DNA of 64,000 nucleotides, from the NCBI GenBank assembly GCA_041395205.1, contig JAWLAZ010000001.1, positions 1-64,000 on the forward strand. The letters run 5' to 3'. Shown here piece after piece: positions 34,437 through 44,900 of the stretch; position 1 is the stretch's first letter; each line of letters starts with the position of its first letter. The stretch comes from JAHEFU01 sp041395205. Lineage in GTDB: Bacteria; 4484-113; JAFGCY01. The notes under the pieces were generated by a model. The model saw only the letters and a list, made by a program, of their open reading frames with translations, made no database searches and was not told the origin of the DNA. A program made the position numbers and the translations under genes.

Positions 34437-34520
34437 TTTCCCATTGCGGGTCCCACCATTCCCCGGGTATCGCCCGCCTACAGCCTGCCGTGCTTCCCCC
34501 ACGGCATATTCAATGACGTG
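34437..34520 (-). promoter_or_regulatory. Conserved leader element, copy 1
   Basis: About 80 bp here are nearly identical to the leader of the next large lipoprotein gene (37976-38058) and partly conserved at 45222-45297. On the minus strand it has a hairpin GCCGTG-loop-CACGGC (34487-34505) with loop GGGGAAG. GCTGTAGGCGGG follows, and a CCGC that can pair with GCGG just before the ribosome site. Confidence 0.65.
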
Positions 34521-34567
34521 ACGGAGGAGCAAGGGTTACATTGCTGCCCGCCTGCTGACTCTCCCGC

Positions 34568-37500
34568 TCACTGCGCCCAGGGGGCATCATCCGGGTAGTG
34601 CAACTCGACCGTGTGGTCAGTCACACTGTCAGTCTCACCGTAGGTGACAACAAGAGGATAGCCGGCGAGTTCCACCAGCACCGTGGATGTATGGGTCAGA
34701 GCCACGAAGTTGTCCTTGAAGAACAGCTGAGGCTCCCAGGTGCTGCCCAGCGCATCCTGCGCCGCCAGCAGGGTGTGGCTCAGGAACCAGCCGAGAATCA
34801 TCGGCTTGCCATCAATGACCACGAATTCCATGTCCTCTCTGTAGGGTGTGCCCGGCAGTTCGTCGAACAGGTACTGCTCCTGCCAGTTGGCACCGCTGGC
34901 ATCATCCGCGATCAGCGTCCGCATGAAAACATTGTGGGCGTCGGAGTTGAGCAGCACGATGCTCGGCTGTCCTTCAAGCGCCTGAAGCTCCATCACGTGC
35001 TCCGTTGTCAGCGTATCCAGCAGCTGGGGTGTGCCCCAGCTGGAACCGTTGGCATCAAGGGCACTGCAGTAGTGCGGGCGGTAGACGTAATGGCCTAGAT
35101 CCGTGTCCAGCACCCGGGATGTCCAGGCCACGACAGGCGTGCCGCCGCAGAGCGCCGCTTCCAGACGCTGTACCGTGCCGGTACCGTCCAGCACCTCCAC
35201 CTGAGCGCTCCAGTCAGCGGAGACAGCGGGCTCCAGACGCCGCGTGACCATGTTGCTGCCGCTGTCGGCGTAGAAGACCTGCAGGCTGTCCGCGGTGGCA
35301 ATGTAGTCACCATCCGCCCAGGACTCAGAGATGCCATCCGCGATGGCAACCGGCTCAGACCAGCTCTGCAGACTCAGATCGGTGGAATGCATATGGTAGA
35401 TGTAGTTCCAGCCCGGACCTCCACGGTAGACGACGTGCAGCTGTCCATCGAGCACCGCCATCGCCAGCGGGCGCATCACTGGTTCGTCGATCCCGCCGTC
35501 GATGATGTACGGAATCCCGGTCTGCAGCTCGTCGCCGACGAGGCTGATGCGCGTGACTGCATAGTCCCGGCCCGCACTCGCACCGCCGAAGTCCGCCACA
35601 GTCATCAGGAACACATCGTTGCCATGACTGATCCCGAGAGAGGATGTGACCGGCTCAAAATTGCCACCTATCTCGAACTTCAGCGGAATCTCCGTCTTCT
35701 CGCTGCACCAGCCGGCGTAGGCATTTTGATACACCCGCTCAGTCCACTTGCCGCCGATGCTGATCTCCAGGCCGATCCACATGCTGCCTTCCCAGGGCAG
35801 ACCGTCAAGCCCCAGCAGCGGATCCGTAGTTTCAATCCTGTCGCCGTACTGGAATGACCAGCGATAGAGGTCAAACCCGATGCCTGTGCTGCCGCTGGCA
35901 TCCAGCGTGACCATCCTGTCCTGCGGCCCCTTGTCCTGCGTCACGCTGAAGCTGGCAGCTGCCGGCGGACTGTACAGCACAAACCTGCTGGCAGTGTCGG
36001 ACTGCCCGGCTTCATCCGTGATGCGGACATTGATCTCCACACCGGCAGGCCCTTCAATGCCCTGTACTGATTTCTTGTCACCACCGTCAAGCACCTCATA
36101 TTCACCGTCACCGTCCAGGTCCCAGTCGAAGCGCTTGCTGCTGCCGTCAAAGAAGACACTGGAGCTTGCAGAGAAGGTTGCCCACTTGCCGTATTCAACT
36201 GAACTCGGCCCCTGCAGATCAGCAATCGGCTCGATTCTCGAGAAAACGTTCACTTCATCGCTGTCCATGCGCCCCGTGTCTGAGGTGACATTCAGCCTCA
36301 GTCGCTTGTAGCCGCCTGTCGGATAACTCAATGTGACCATGGCCTGGTCAGTCGGGGAGCTGAATACAGCACCGTCACTGACCCAGAAGAACGTAGTGAT
36401 CTCTCCTTCAGGCACGCTGCTTTCCGATCCGTCCGCCTGCAGATCGTCCCCCACGAGCACTGACTCAGTACTGAGGGTGATCCGCGCCTCAGGCTTGAAC
36501 TCATCAAAGTAGGGCTCAACCGTCAGGAAGGCCTCAGCACGTGTCTGCACATTGTTCTCATCAGTCACCAGATAGCTCAGGCGGTATTCGCCGGCCTCAG
36601 CAAGGGTGTACTCAATCACGAAATTGTCAGAATTGACCGGGTAGCTCCAGCTTACCGGGCCGATCAGATCAAGAATCCGGCCGCTGATCGGATGGCTGCC
36701 GGGGCTGGAACTCAGGGTGATTGCCAGCTTATCCCTTTCCTCCGCCGACTCACTGCTCAGCGAGATTCCGGCCTGCGGGGCATCGTCAATGATCACCTGC
36801 AGCACAGCCTGGTCGTTCCTGCCGAAGTTGTCAGCCACTTCGAGTATGCAGGAATAGCCGCCAGCATCCCCGTAGACATGCTGGATCACGGCCTCGCTGC
36901 CGCTGGCATCCACCATACCGTCGCCATCGAAATCCCAGCGGTATTCAGTGATCACGGCATTGGAAACGCTGCTGGCGGATGCATCGAACTGCACCGTCAG
37001 CGGTGAAATGCCTGAGCTCACATCACTTTGCAGGCTGGCTGTCAGTACTCCAGCAAAGCCGATGCCACTCACTGCCGCGCTGCTTGCGCGGCTATCCGGG
37101 CCCTCTCCCTCAGCTGCAACGCCATATGGGCGAACTGTGTAAGTGTATTCACCGGCCACAAGCGGTTGGTCCGTGAAGCCGTAAAGCCGGTTGTTGCCGG
37201 CCAACTGCCGGGCATCCAGGCGCGAGATTGTAAGCGGGGCCTGTTCCGCGCCGGGCCAGGGGATGTACTGTGGTTCTCCACCATCAAGGCTGCGATAGAT
37301 TCGGTAGCCATCGATGCGCTGGCCCCAGTGCTGTGCGATCACAGTCACGTCCGCAATGCCCAGCATGCCATCGCGATTGCCGTCCATGCGCGCCAGCTGC
37401 CAGTTGCCTGCATCCTCTGCCTCTATGTCGCCAGCGGGGTACCAGGTAACGCCATCGGCCTCGGAGACAGAAAGGTAGTCAATCTCTGATCCGAGGAACT

Positions 37501-37969
37501 CCGCGAGGGGCAGCAGGTCGTCTTCGTCAACCATCCCATTGCCATCGTAGTCGCCACGCAGAACTTCAGTCCATGCCAGCTCAATCACCGCGGGCTCGCC
37601 TTCAGCTTCATCCAATGCCGTACTGAGGCTGAACACCTCATTTCCGGGACCGGGAACTTCCTCAGCCAGCGCATTGACCTGCTTCTCTGCCAGCTGCTCA
37701 AACAGCTCACTGCGCAGCATGGCCAGCGTGTCGCGCTGGACACCGGTATTGCCAAGGGTGTACAGAATGGGTTGCTCCGCTGATCCAACAACAAGCGGAG
37801 TGCTGTCCTCAACCCCGGGAGCTGCTTGCTGGCTCTGCTGAACAGGCGGGAGTTTTGTCTGATCTGCCGGCCCAACGGGCATGCCGGATGATCCGCAGGC
37901 ACTGAGACTAAGCAGCAGCATGCCGAATATCAGACCTGCTCCAGTGTGCAGGACGGTGTTTCCGTTCAT
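34568..37969 (-). CDS. Large lipoprotein with split dockerin-like pair, PKD-like domains and propeller repeats
   Basis: I chose ATG 37969, which starts the lipoprotein signal (lipobox LSAC, Cys25) and follows AAGGGACAAGAGA. The 1133-aa protein has dockerin-like loops at 139-160 (GDYDGNGMVDEDDLLPLAEF) and 195-216 (MDGNRDGMLGIADVTVIAQH). A GYRIYR FN3-like strand follows, then PKD-like domains with YRWDFDGDGMVD and FDWDLDGDGEYE. The C-terminal part has propeller-type repeats with D-x-x-G-x-x-W. It ends in DDAPWAQ, close to the DAPWAP end of the gene at 41927. The same EVFSL...WTEVLRGDYDGNG block precedes the first loop in two family members. The gap to the gene downstream is ~133 bp and carries the leader. 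Confidence 0.8.
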   Translation of the reverse strand: MNGNTVLHTGAGLIFGMLLLSLSACGSSGMPVGPADQTKLPPVQQSQQAAPGVEDSTPLVVGSAEQPILYTLGNTGVQRDTLAMLRSELFEQLAEKQVNALAEEVPGPGNEVFSLSTALDEAEGEPAVIELAWTEVLRGDYDGNGMVDEDDLLPLAEFLGSEIDYLSVSEADGVTWYPAGDIEAEDAGNWQLARMDGNRDGMLGIADVTVIAQHWGQRIDGYRIYRSLDGGEPQYIPWPGAEQAPLTISRLDARQLAGNNRLYGFTDQPLVAGEYTYTVRPYGVAAEGEGPDSRASSAAVSGIGFAGVLTASLQSDVSSGISPLTVQFDASASSVSNAVITEYRWDFDGDGMVDASGSEAVIQHVYGDAGGYSCILEVADNFGRNDQAVLQVIIDDAPQAGISLSSESAEERDKLAITLSSSPGSHPISGRILDLIGPVSWSYPVNSDNFVIEYTLAEAGEYRLSYLVTDENNVQTRAEAFLTVEPYFDEFKPEARITLSTESVLVGDDLQADGSESSVPEGEITTFFWVSDGAVFSSPTDQAMVTLSYPTGGYKRLRLNVTSDTGRMDSDEVNVFSRIEPIADLQGPSSVEYGKWATFSASSSVFFDGSSKRFDWDLDGDGEYEVLDGGDKKSVQGIEGPAGVEINVRITDEAGQSDTASRFVLYSPPAAASFSVTQDKGPQDRMVTLDASGSTGIGFDLYRWSFQYGDRIETTDPLLGLDGLPWEGSMWIGLEISIGGKWTERVYQNAYAGWCSEKTEIPLKFEIGGNFEPVTSSLGISHGNDVFLMTVADFGGASAGRDYAVTRISLVGDELQTGIPYIIDGGIDEPVMRPLAMAVLDGQLHVVYRGGPGWNYIYHMHSTDLSLQSWSEPVAIADGISESWADGDYIATADSLQVFYADSGSNMVTRRLEPAVSADWSAQVEVLDGTGTVQRLEAALCGGTPVVAWTSRVLDTDLGHYVYRPHYCSALDANGSSWGTPQLLDTLTTEHVMELQALEGQPSIVLLNSDAHNVFMRTLIADDASGANWQEQYLFDELPGTPYREDMEFVVIDGKPMILGWFLSHTLLAAQDALGSTWEPQLFFKDNFVALTHTSTVLVELAGYPLVVTYGETDSVTDHTVELHYPDDAPWAQ

Positions 37970-37975
37970 TCTCTT

Positions 37976-38058
37976 GTCCCTTGCGGATCCCACCATTCCC
38001 CGGGTATCGCCCGCCTACAGCCTGCCGTGCTTCCCCCACGGCTAAATCAATGACGTGC
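37976..38058 (-). promoter_or_regulatory. Conserved leader element, copy 2
   Basis: Nearly identical to 34437-34520 over ~80 bp, including the hairpin with the GGGGAAG loop. Outside this block the two upstream regions are unrelated, so the element itself is under selection or was recently copied. Confidence 0.65.
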
Positions 38059-38152
38059 CAGGCAGGCTGCAGTTACATATTATCTGCTGTTTGGACTAAA
38101 GGGTTTTCAGTGCCGAGGATTCCACGGAGGTCGTGCCTTTCCGAGAAAGCAG

Positions 38153-38542
38153 AAGGCCCCGGCGGACCGGGGCCTCTGTCGATTCATTCTGTAGTCGAGT
38201 ACCAGTAAGCAATGAGCAATGATTCTGGGTTGCCGGGAGCTTGCCTCTGACTTTCGCAGGCTCATTGCTCCCTACTCATTGCTCAATTCTCCGTTGTCCG
38301 GATTGCTCCGGACCTCCATTGCCAGACTCACATCCGGCCTCCCGCTACTCCTCGCGGCCGGCCTCCTCCTCCTCGGGCTTGAAACCCGCGGGGTCCAGCT
38401 GGCTGGCCTTCCAGTCCACCTCGAGGGCATTGCCCTCGCTGAAGGTCATGATCACCGGGCGGTCCGGCAGCACGCGGTGCAGGATCATCTCGGAGAGCGG
38501 ATCCTCCACGAGCCGCATGATCGTGCGCTTGATGTTGCGCGC
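38153..38542. repeat. 390-bp direct repeat, left copy
   Basis: Matches 45354-45743 at a constant offset of 7201 bp with no indels and two substitutions, both at synonymous positions of the clpC frame. It contains a terminator-like stem (38155-38175), GCAATGA heptamers, TTAC-family hairpins and the last ~66 codons of clpC. Confidence 0.95.
38345..38542 (-). pseudogene. Truncated 3' fragment of clpC
   Basis: This stretch encodes the last ~65 residues of ClpC (MRLVEDPLSEMILHR to GREE) and the TAG stop, but joins unrelated sequence at 38543. It lies 22 bp downstream of the end of the lipoprotein gene at 38565. It has no start codon or promoter of its own and is a by-product of the 390-bp duplication. 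Confidence 0.92.
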
Positions 38543-38564
38543 CGGCGAGATCTGATCGCGGCTG

Positions 38565-41500
38565 TCAGTTGTCCTTCAGCAGCAGTCGCAGCGGATGCTC
38601 TGCAGCTCCGATTCCGTCGCGGCCGATTCCCAGCATGCACAGCCGTCCGTCCAGCTCACACAGGCCACGCAGCCTGGTTTCCATCCAGGGCACTTCATAG
38701 TCGAACCTGACCGGAGACCAGGCCAGTCCCGCGGCATCGCCAGCCTGGAACAGGGCATTCTGCTGGCCCAGCCCACCATCGGAACTCGTCAGGCAGAGCA
38801 CCGGCAGTCCATTGACAACCGCGTAATCCAGCCCTTCAAACAGGTAGCCCAGGTCCTCCAGCACAGTCCCCGCAGCCCAGCTGCTGCCCACCGCATCCGT
38901 ACCACGCAGCATGTACAGCCGCGAATCCCAGCCGTAGCTCTGGAAGCCCGTGGCAAACACCACGGGCCGGGAGTCCAGCTCCACCAGTGCCTGGGCGGAG
39001 CGGCTGTCATGCAGGACCTGCGGCAGATCCCATGCGCTGCCCGTGGCATCCTGTGCCCTGCTGTACTGCAGGTTCATTTTCCCGCTGAATTCATATGTGG
39101 AGAAGAGCAGGGCCGGATGACCGGCAATCGAGGCGGCGTGCAGGTAGTCAGCCCGCTTCCCCGTTGTCATCACGAACTGCCCGGCGTTCCAGCTGCTGCC
39201 GCTGGCGTCCGTTGCACGGTGCATCCAGATTTCAAACGTGCCGGCGTTTGAGCTGCTGCGGAAGATGCTCGGGATTCCGTCAATCACGGCAAAGCAGGCG
39301 GTGTTCGCGCTGCTCGGCAGGACCAGCTCCAGCTTCTCCTCCCAGACCAGCCCGCTGGCATCAGTTGCCAGCATGAAGTGGATCAGCTCGTCATCCGGGG
39401 CATTGCCCCTGGTGCAGACATAGGGTACGCCCGCCAGGTCACCGGCCCCCAGCAGCCTGCCGTCATGGTTGACAAGCACCGGTTCAGTGAGCTCAGGCCC
39501 ACTGCTCCAGTCCAGCCTGCGAAACAGGATCGAACCGAGGCCGACCTCCGAGTAATGGTAGACATGCAGTTCGCTGCCGCTGTCATGCAGCAGTCCGCCT
39601 GACTCTGAATACTGCGGCTCCGGCGCGGGCCCGGTGGGAATGTCACTGTCAAGGTAGTAGTCGTGCCAGCCATAGTGGATGTCAACGGACAGCGGGTCCG
39701 ATTCGTAACCCAGCTCGTCCACCACCACCAGGCGGACGGTCTTGACCAGACTGTCCCCGGGATCCTGGAAGTCAAGGCCCGGATCCTGTTGCACGACATC
39801 AGGCAGATACTGCCCGAGCCAGGTGTAGTACCAGCGGTATTCAGAGATTGCAGCGTGGATGCTGGCTGACGCGGAGGCATCAAGTGTCACGCTGCGGCCC
39901 GGCAGGCCGTACTGATGGTCAAGCTGCACGCTGGCCTGCGGCCGCTCCAGGACATTGACCGTAAAGCTGCCATAGGTGGACTGGTTCAGCACATCCCTCA
40001 GTCGCAGGTTGATCTCATAGGTACCGGGCTCGTCAAAGGAAACGTCAAAGTAATCGCTTGTCGAGAAATTCTGCGATGCATGGTCCGGCGCCGTCCACTG
40101 GTAGCTCAGTGCGCCACCGACCAGCGAATAGCAGGAATTGGTCCTGAATCTGAGCTGCTCATCCGTCAGCACTGTTGCCGGCTCCTCGAAGTTCCAGACC
40201 AGCACCGGGAAGGGTGCGATGTCCAGCACGAGGCTGTCGCTGTCAGTTGCTCCGAGGCTGTCATTCACTTCCAGTTCGACCAGCTTGGTGCCGCCTGTTT
40301 CGAATGCGTAGTCAAACTCCATCTCACTGTTGGCAAAGTCCTCGTCAAGTTCATTCGAGAACGGGTTGTCAACTGACCAGCTGTATTCCAGCGCCGATCC
40401 TTCCGGATCGAAACTCTCGCTGCCACTGAAGCTGATCTGCTGGCCGGGGTCCGCACTCAGCCTGGAACTTTTCACTGCCGCGACCGGGCGCTGGTTGAGT
40501 GATTGCGGGGATTGCGCAACAGTGACCGTTCTGCTGTCCACCGCCACGCCACCGTATTCATCGGAAACAGTCAGGGTGCCGGTATGCACGCCGGTCTGCA
40601 GGCTGAAACTCTGTACGCTGTTGATTGCCACTGAATCGTCGAACAGTGTTGCGTCCGTGCTGCTCAGCCTGAAGTGCAGCTGCAGGCCAAGACCCTGCGG
40701 GCTGAAGCTGTCCGCGAAGCTGAAGCTGAGTTCCAGGGGCGAGATTCCCGATTCACTGCTTGCCTGCAGTACGGCCAGCGGGGGCTCGCCGACAAGCAGC
40801 TGCCGGCTGGTCCAGTCCACGCTGCCATGCTCATCCGTCACCCTGAGCGAGACCGCGATGCCGACTGAGTTGTCATAGTAACCACTCACCTGCTTCAGCT
40901 CCTGACCGCTGAGTTCCAGCTGGCCATCGCCATCGAGGTCCCATTCATAGAGAATGATCCCGTCCGTGTCATCGTAGCTGGCTGAAGCGTCAAACGAGAT
41001 CTTCTGCGGAACGGAGCCAAACTGGTCATCAATCGTGAAGCTGGCAACCGGGGGAGTATTGTGGAAGTATCCCGCCGGATTGCTGGCCGGGCCTTCCTCG
41101 TCCTCCGCCACATTGTAGGCCGTCACGAAGTACTCCGCTGCGCCATCCACCGGAGCGTAGTCGATGTATTGCTGGATACCGAGACCGGGAGAGCTGCCGT
41201 CACGCAGTGCCACGCTCAGCGGTGCTTCCGGCGCATTCGGCCAGGGCAGCAGTTCCGGCTCGGCAGCGGGCAGCCGGCGGTACACCCGATAGCCATCGAG
41301 ACGCTCACCATAGTGCCTGGCTATCGTCGCCAGGTCCCCCAGCGCGAGCAGGCCGTTGTGGTCGCCATCAATCCGGGCCAGCCGCCAGTTGAGCGGATCC
41401 GTGCTGAAATCCCCGGCAGGCCTGCGCAGCGGATCGCCGGCGGCGCTGCCATCGACATAGCCGACCTCCTGGCCGAAGTTTGCTGCCAGGGGCACGAGAT

Positions 41501-41918
41501 CGGAATTCTCCACGAGGCCGTTGCCATTGTAGTCACCCTGCAGGTTGTCAGTCCACAGCAGCCTGACCAGGCGCTCGCCATCAAGCTCGAGCTCCTCAGC
41601 CCGCAGGCTGAACACGCTGTTCGCGGGGTCAAGTGCGCCACTGCCTGACTGGGCTGCACTGGGCTGTGCTGCCAGTGCGGCACGCAACTCGGCCTGCAGG
41701 TTCCCGAGCACCTCTTCATACTCCTCACCATTGCCGGATTGCCGGAACTGCTGACCCGCAGGAATGCCGCCGAGTCCCGGGCCATCCGGAATGAGATTGC
41801 CATTTCCAGCAGGTGATAGCTGCTCATTGCCGGATGCGTTGCTTCCGCACCCCGCGTGGAGCAGCAGGCATAGAGTGGCGGACAGGATCAGCAGCGGGGT
41901 TCTCTTTGTTTCTTGCAT
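38565..41918 (-). CDS. Large lipoprotein with split dockerin-like pair and PKD-like domains
   Basis: ATG 41918 follows the previous stop by 8 nt with AGGAATAATC before it, so the two genes form an operon. The 1117-aa protein has lipobox HAGC (Cys24) and dockerin-like loops at 128-149 (GDYNGNGLVENSDLVPLAAN) and 182-204 (IDGDHNGLLALGDLATIARH). In both loops some acidic ligands are replaced (Asn, His), so calcium affinity may differ. Several PKD-like domains follow (YEWDLDGDGQLE) and then D-x-x-G-x-x-W repeats. The end (RLLLKDN) differs from its relatives. It stops 22 bp before the clpC fragment. Confidence 0.8.
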   Translation of the reverse strand: MQETKRTPLLILSATLCLLLHAGCGSNASGNEQLSPAGNGNLIPDGPGLGGIPAGQQFRQSGNGEEYEEVLGNLQAELRAALAAQPSAAQSGSGALDPANSVFSLRAEELELDGERLVRLLWTDNLQGDYNGNGLVENSDLVPLAANFGQEVGYVDGSAAGDPLRRPAGDFSTDPLNWRLARIDGDHNGLLALGDLATIARHYGERLDGYRVYRRLPAAEPELLPWPNAPEAPLSVALRDGSSPGLGIQQYIDYAPVDGAAEYFVTAYNVAEDEEGPASNPAGYFHNTPPVASFTIDDQFGSVPQKISFDASASYDDTDGIILYEWDLDGDGQLELSGQELKQVSGYYDNSVGIAVSLRVTDEHGSVDWTSRQLLVGEPPLAVLQASSESGISPLELSFSFADSFSPQGLGLQLHFRLSSTDATLFDDSVAINSVQSFSLQTGVHTGTLTVSDEYGGVAVDSRTVTVAQSPQSLNQRPVAAVKSSRLSADPGQQISFSGSESFDPEGSALEYSWSVDNPFSNELDEDFANSEMEFDYAFETGGTKLVELEVNDSLGATDSDSLVLDIAPFPVLVWNFEEPATVLTDEQLRFRTNSCYSLVGGALSYQWTAPDHASQNFSTSDYFDVSFDEPGTYEINLRLRDVLNQSTYGSFTVNVLERPQASVQLDHQYGLPGRSVTLDASASASIHAAISEYRWYYTWLGQYLPDVVQQDPGLDFQDPGDSLVKTVRLVVVDELGYESDPLSVDIHYGWHDYYLDSDIPTGPAPEPQYSESGGLLHDSGSELHVYHYSEVGLGSILFRRLDWSSGPELTEPVLVNHDGRLLGAGDLAGVPYVCTRGNAPDDELIHFMLATDASGLVWEEKLELVLPSSANTACFAVIDGIPSIFRSSSNAGTFEIWMHRATDASGSSWNAGQFVMTTGKRADYLHAASIAGHPALLFSTYEFSGKMNLQYSRAQDATGSAWDLPQVLHDSRSAQALVELDSRPVVFATGFQSYGWDSRLYMLRGTDAVGSSWAAGTVLEDLGYLFEGLDYAVVNGLPVLCLTSSDGGLGQQNALFQAGDAAGLAWSPVRFDYEVPWMETRLRGLCELDGRLCMLGIGRDGIGAAEHPLRLLLKDN

Positions 41919-41926
41919 GATTATTC

Positions 41927-44900
41927 CTAGGGTGCCCAGGGGGCGTCCAACGGGTAGTAGATGTCCATTTTCCCGTTCCAGTGTCCAAGGTCGTCGCCAT
42001 AAGTGAAGGTCAATGGATAACCATCCAGGTCGAGCACCTTGCAGCTGAGAATCTCAGCCGGCCCGTAATTGTCAACGAAGCGCTGCTCCGGCACCCAGGC
42101 CAGGCCAGTACTGTCCGCGGCTTCCAGGAAGCAGTGGCAATCGTTCCAGTAGCTGAGCACCGGCCGCCCCTGCAGCCAGTCAAGCTGTATCGGGCTCAGT
42201 CCCGGCAGTCCTGGCAACCCGGGGAAGTAGCTCCGGTTGCTCCAGTTCGCACCGTCAACAGCCGCTGCCCTGGCAAGGTAGATCTCATGTCCGGCGGGGC
42301 TTCCCCTGCCGAGCATCAGGGCCACGGGCTTTCCGTCAAGCTCCGAAAGATTGGCGACCAGCATGCCGTCATCCTGCTGCATGTCAATTGTCGGGTACCA
42401 GTCCTCGCCCCCTGCGTCCAGTGCTCTGGAGTAATAAGTGCGGACGGGGCTGTTGCTGTTGACGATGCTCCACGCCATGGCCGGCTTGCCAGCTATCAGT
42501 GCTGCGTGCAGGTGGCATTCGTCGTAGGGAAGTTCGTGGTGGAGGATGATCTGAGCCTCTGACCAGTCGGAAGAAAGCAGGGGATCCAGATGACGCATGG
42601 AGATGTACTGGTCGCTGCTTTCCAGCATGATGATCCGGTCGCCACTGAGCAGGAACTGGTAGTCCTGGTAATCATGCTGACCGGCAAAGCCGATGCTCTG
42701 AGCTTCTGACCAGTCCTGCAGGCTCATGTCATCGCTGACAATATGTTCAAGGGAGCCTGAGCGATTGAAACAGATGTGCATCCGGCCTCCGATCACCGCT
42801 GCCAGCAGCGGCTGGTTCACGGCTGGCAGTTCCACGGGGTCGGAGATCTGCAGGGATCCCCCTGCCGTGCTGATCTTCAGCAGTGAACAGTCATAACCGT
42901 TCCTCGGAAAGACGATGTAGCTGTCAGTGCCATCCTGTGTGCTCACGCAGTACTGCTTCAGGCCACCTGTGCCCGGACCGAAGTGCAGGTCAATATCCGT
43001 GTCGATCCTGCCCCAGCCGGAGTTGAGGTAATCCAGTACATACTTTGACCAGGTGTCCTCGGCATGGATCTCGAGGGTGACCCACATGCTGCCTTCCCAC
43101 TGGAGGGGCTGGTATTCGAAGATCGCTTCAGTGGTTTCGATGACCTCGCCTGTCTGCAGGCTCCAGCGGTATTTCGTGATCCGGGCACCGATGCTTCCGC
43201 TTGCATCAAATTCGACGGTGCGGCCGAAGTCACCCTCGCGCTCCCTGAGTACGATCACCGCTTGCGGGGCTGGCGCATACTCAATTTCCAGGCTGGCAGT
43301 GTCGCTGAGTCCAGCGTTGTCAGTGACTCTCACACCGAGATTGATCAGGCCGGATCCCGCCGGGGCAGTCAGGTTGACGGTACTGCCGGCATCCAGCGTT
43401 TCGAAGCTGCCATCCCCATCCAGGTCCCAGTCATAGGTCACCGGACCGGAAACGAAGATGATGCTGGAAGCCGCCGAGTAGGGTCGCGTGGTTCCGGCGC
43501 GCATCCAGTCCAGTCCGCTGATTTCGGCGATCGGTGCTCCGCCGATGGTGATCTGGGCATCCGCTGTCGCTGAAACGCCCTGGTCATCCGTGACAGTCAG
43601 CAGCACCTGCCTGACTCCACCCGTGGGGAAGCTGAGACTGGCAATCGCTTCAGTCTCACCTGAGATGAATTGCGCACCGCCTGCGCTCCATGCATAGTTG
43701 ACAATCGTGCCGGTATCGCTGTAGCTCTGGCTGCCATCGGCCGTAATCACTTCATCCGGCTGCGCGAAAGCCGAGCTGAGCTCTATCAGGGGATGCGGCT
43801 TCTCGATCGGATCCCTGACAAGCAGTGATTTTGCCACTGCAGCGCTTCCCTGTTCCGTATCCGTTGCCAACAGCCTGATTTGGTAGGCACCGGGCAGCTG
43901 AGGTGCGAGGATGCCCTCGTAGTAGTCCGTACTGAAGCTTATCTCACTGGGGTCAGGTCCCGTCACTTCCACCCTGCGGATGCTGAGGGGCCGCAAACCG
44001 GGACTTACCTCCGCAGTGAACATGATGCTCTCGCCCACGAAGATCTCATCCGCTGAAAGGCTGAGGCTGACTGCCGGTGCACCATCGACGGCGATCAGCC
44101 GGCTCAGTTCAGCCGTCCTTCCGAAGTTGTCAGTCACGACCAGCCGGCAGCTGAAGCCGCCTGCAGTTTCATATGTATGTTCGGCCAGCGGTGTATCCCC
44201 GGACTGGTCGAGGCTGCCGTCGCCATCAAAGTCCCAGGCATAGTCCAGGATCTCCCCGTACTCACATGTGCTGGCTGAGGCATCGTACGCCACCGGCAGG
44301 GGACTGTCTCCCGCCATGGGCTGCGCGCTGAACTCCGCGGTGAGTTTGCCGGGCCTCGCGTAATCCAGCGGCAGGCTCAGTGCCCCCTCCGCTCCGGCCG
44401 CAATCGTGTAGGGTGCCACGGACAGTGTATGCACACCGGTTTCAGGCAGACTGACAATGAAGCTGTAGAGCCGGTTGTTCAGTGCGACGCTTGCGCTGTC
44501 CAGCCGGGAGATGCTCATCGCTGCCTCCGGCAGGCCCGGCCAGGGCAGCAGTTCGGCATCCGCCCCGTTGTAGCTGTGGTAGACCCGGTAGCCATCCAGC
44601 CGTTCGCCGAAATGCTGCGCGATGGTTGTCACATCCGCCAGGCTGATGATGCCGTCGCGGTTGCCATCCACGCGGGAACGCTCCCAGTTCGTTGTATCCC
44701 ATCCGTAGTAGTTACCGGCCGGCCAGTACGCCGCGCCATTGGCGTCCAGTGGGTCGCGGTAAGCCACCACTTCATCGAAATGCCTGGCCAGGGGCACGAG
44801 GTCGGCGGCGTTGACCTGTCCATTGCCGTCGTAGTCGCCGCGCAGCACTTCCGTCCAGCTCAGTTCGTAGTTGCCTGCGGAACCCGGCAGTTCCTCAAGC

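Noticed and set aside
34437..34520. c-di-GMP (GEMM) riboswitch in the conserved leader
   Set aside because: GGTGGGA and CCGCAA recall part of the GEMM core, but the required GCAAACC and GAAAG parts are missing.
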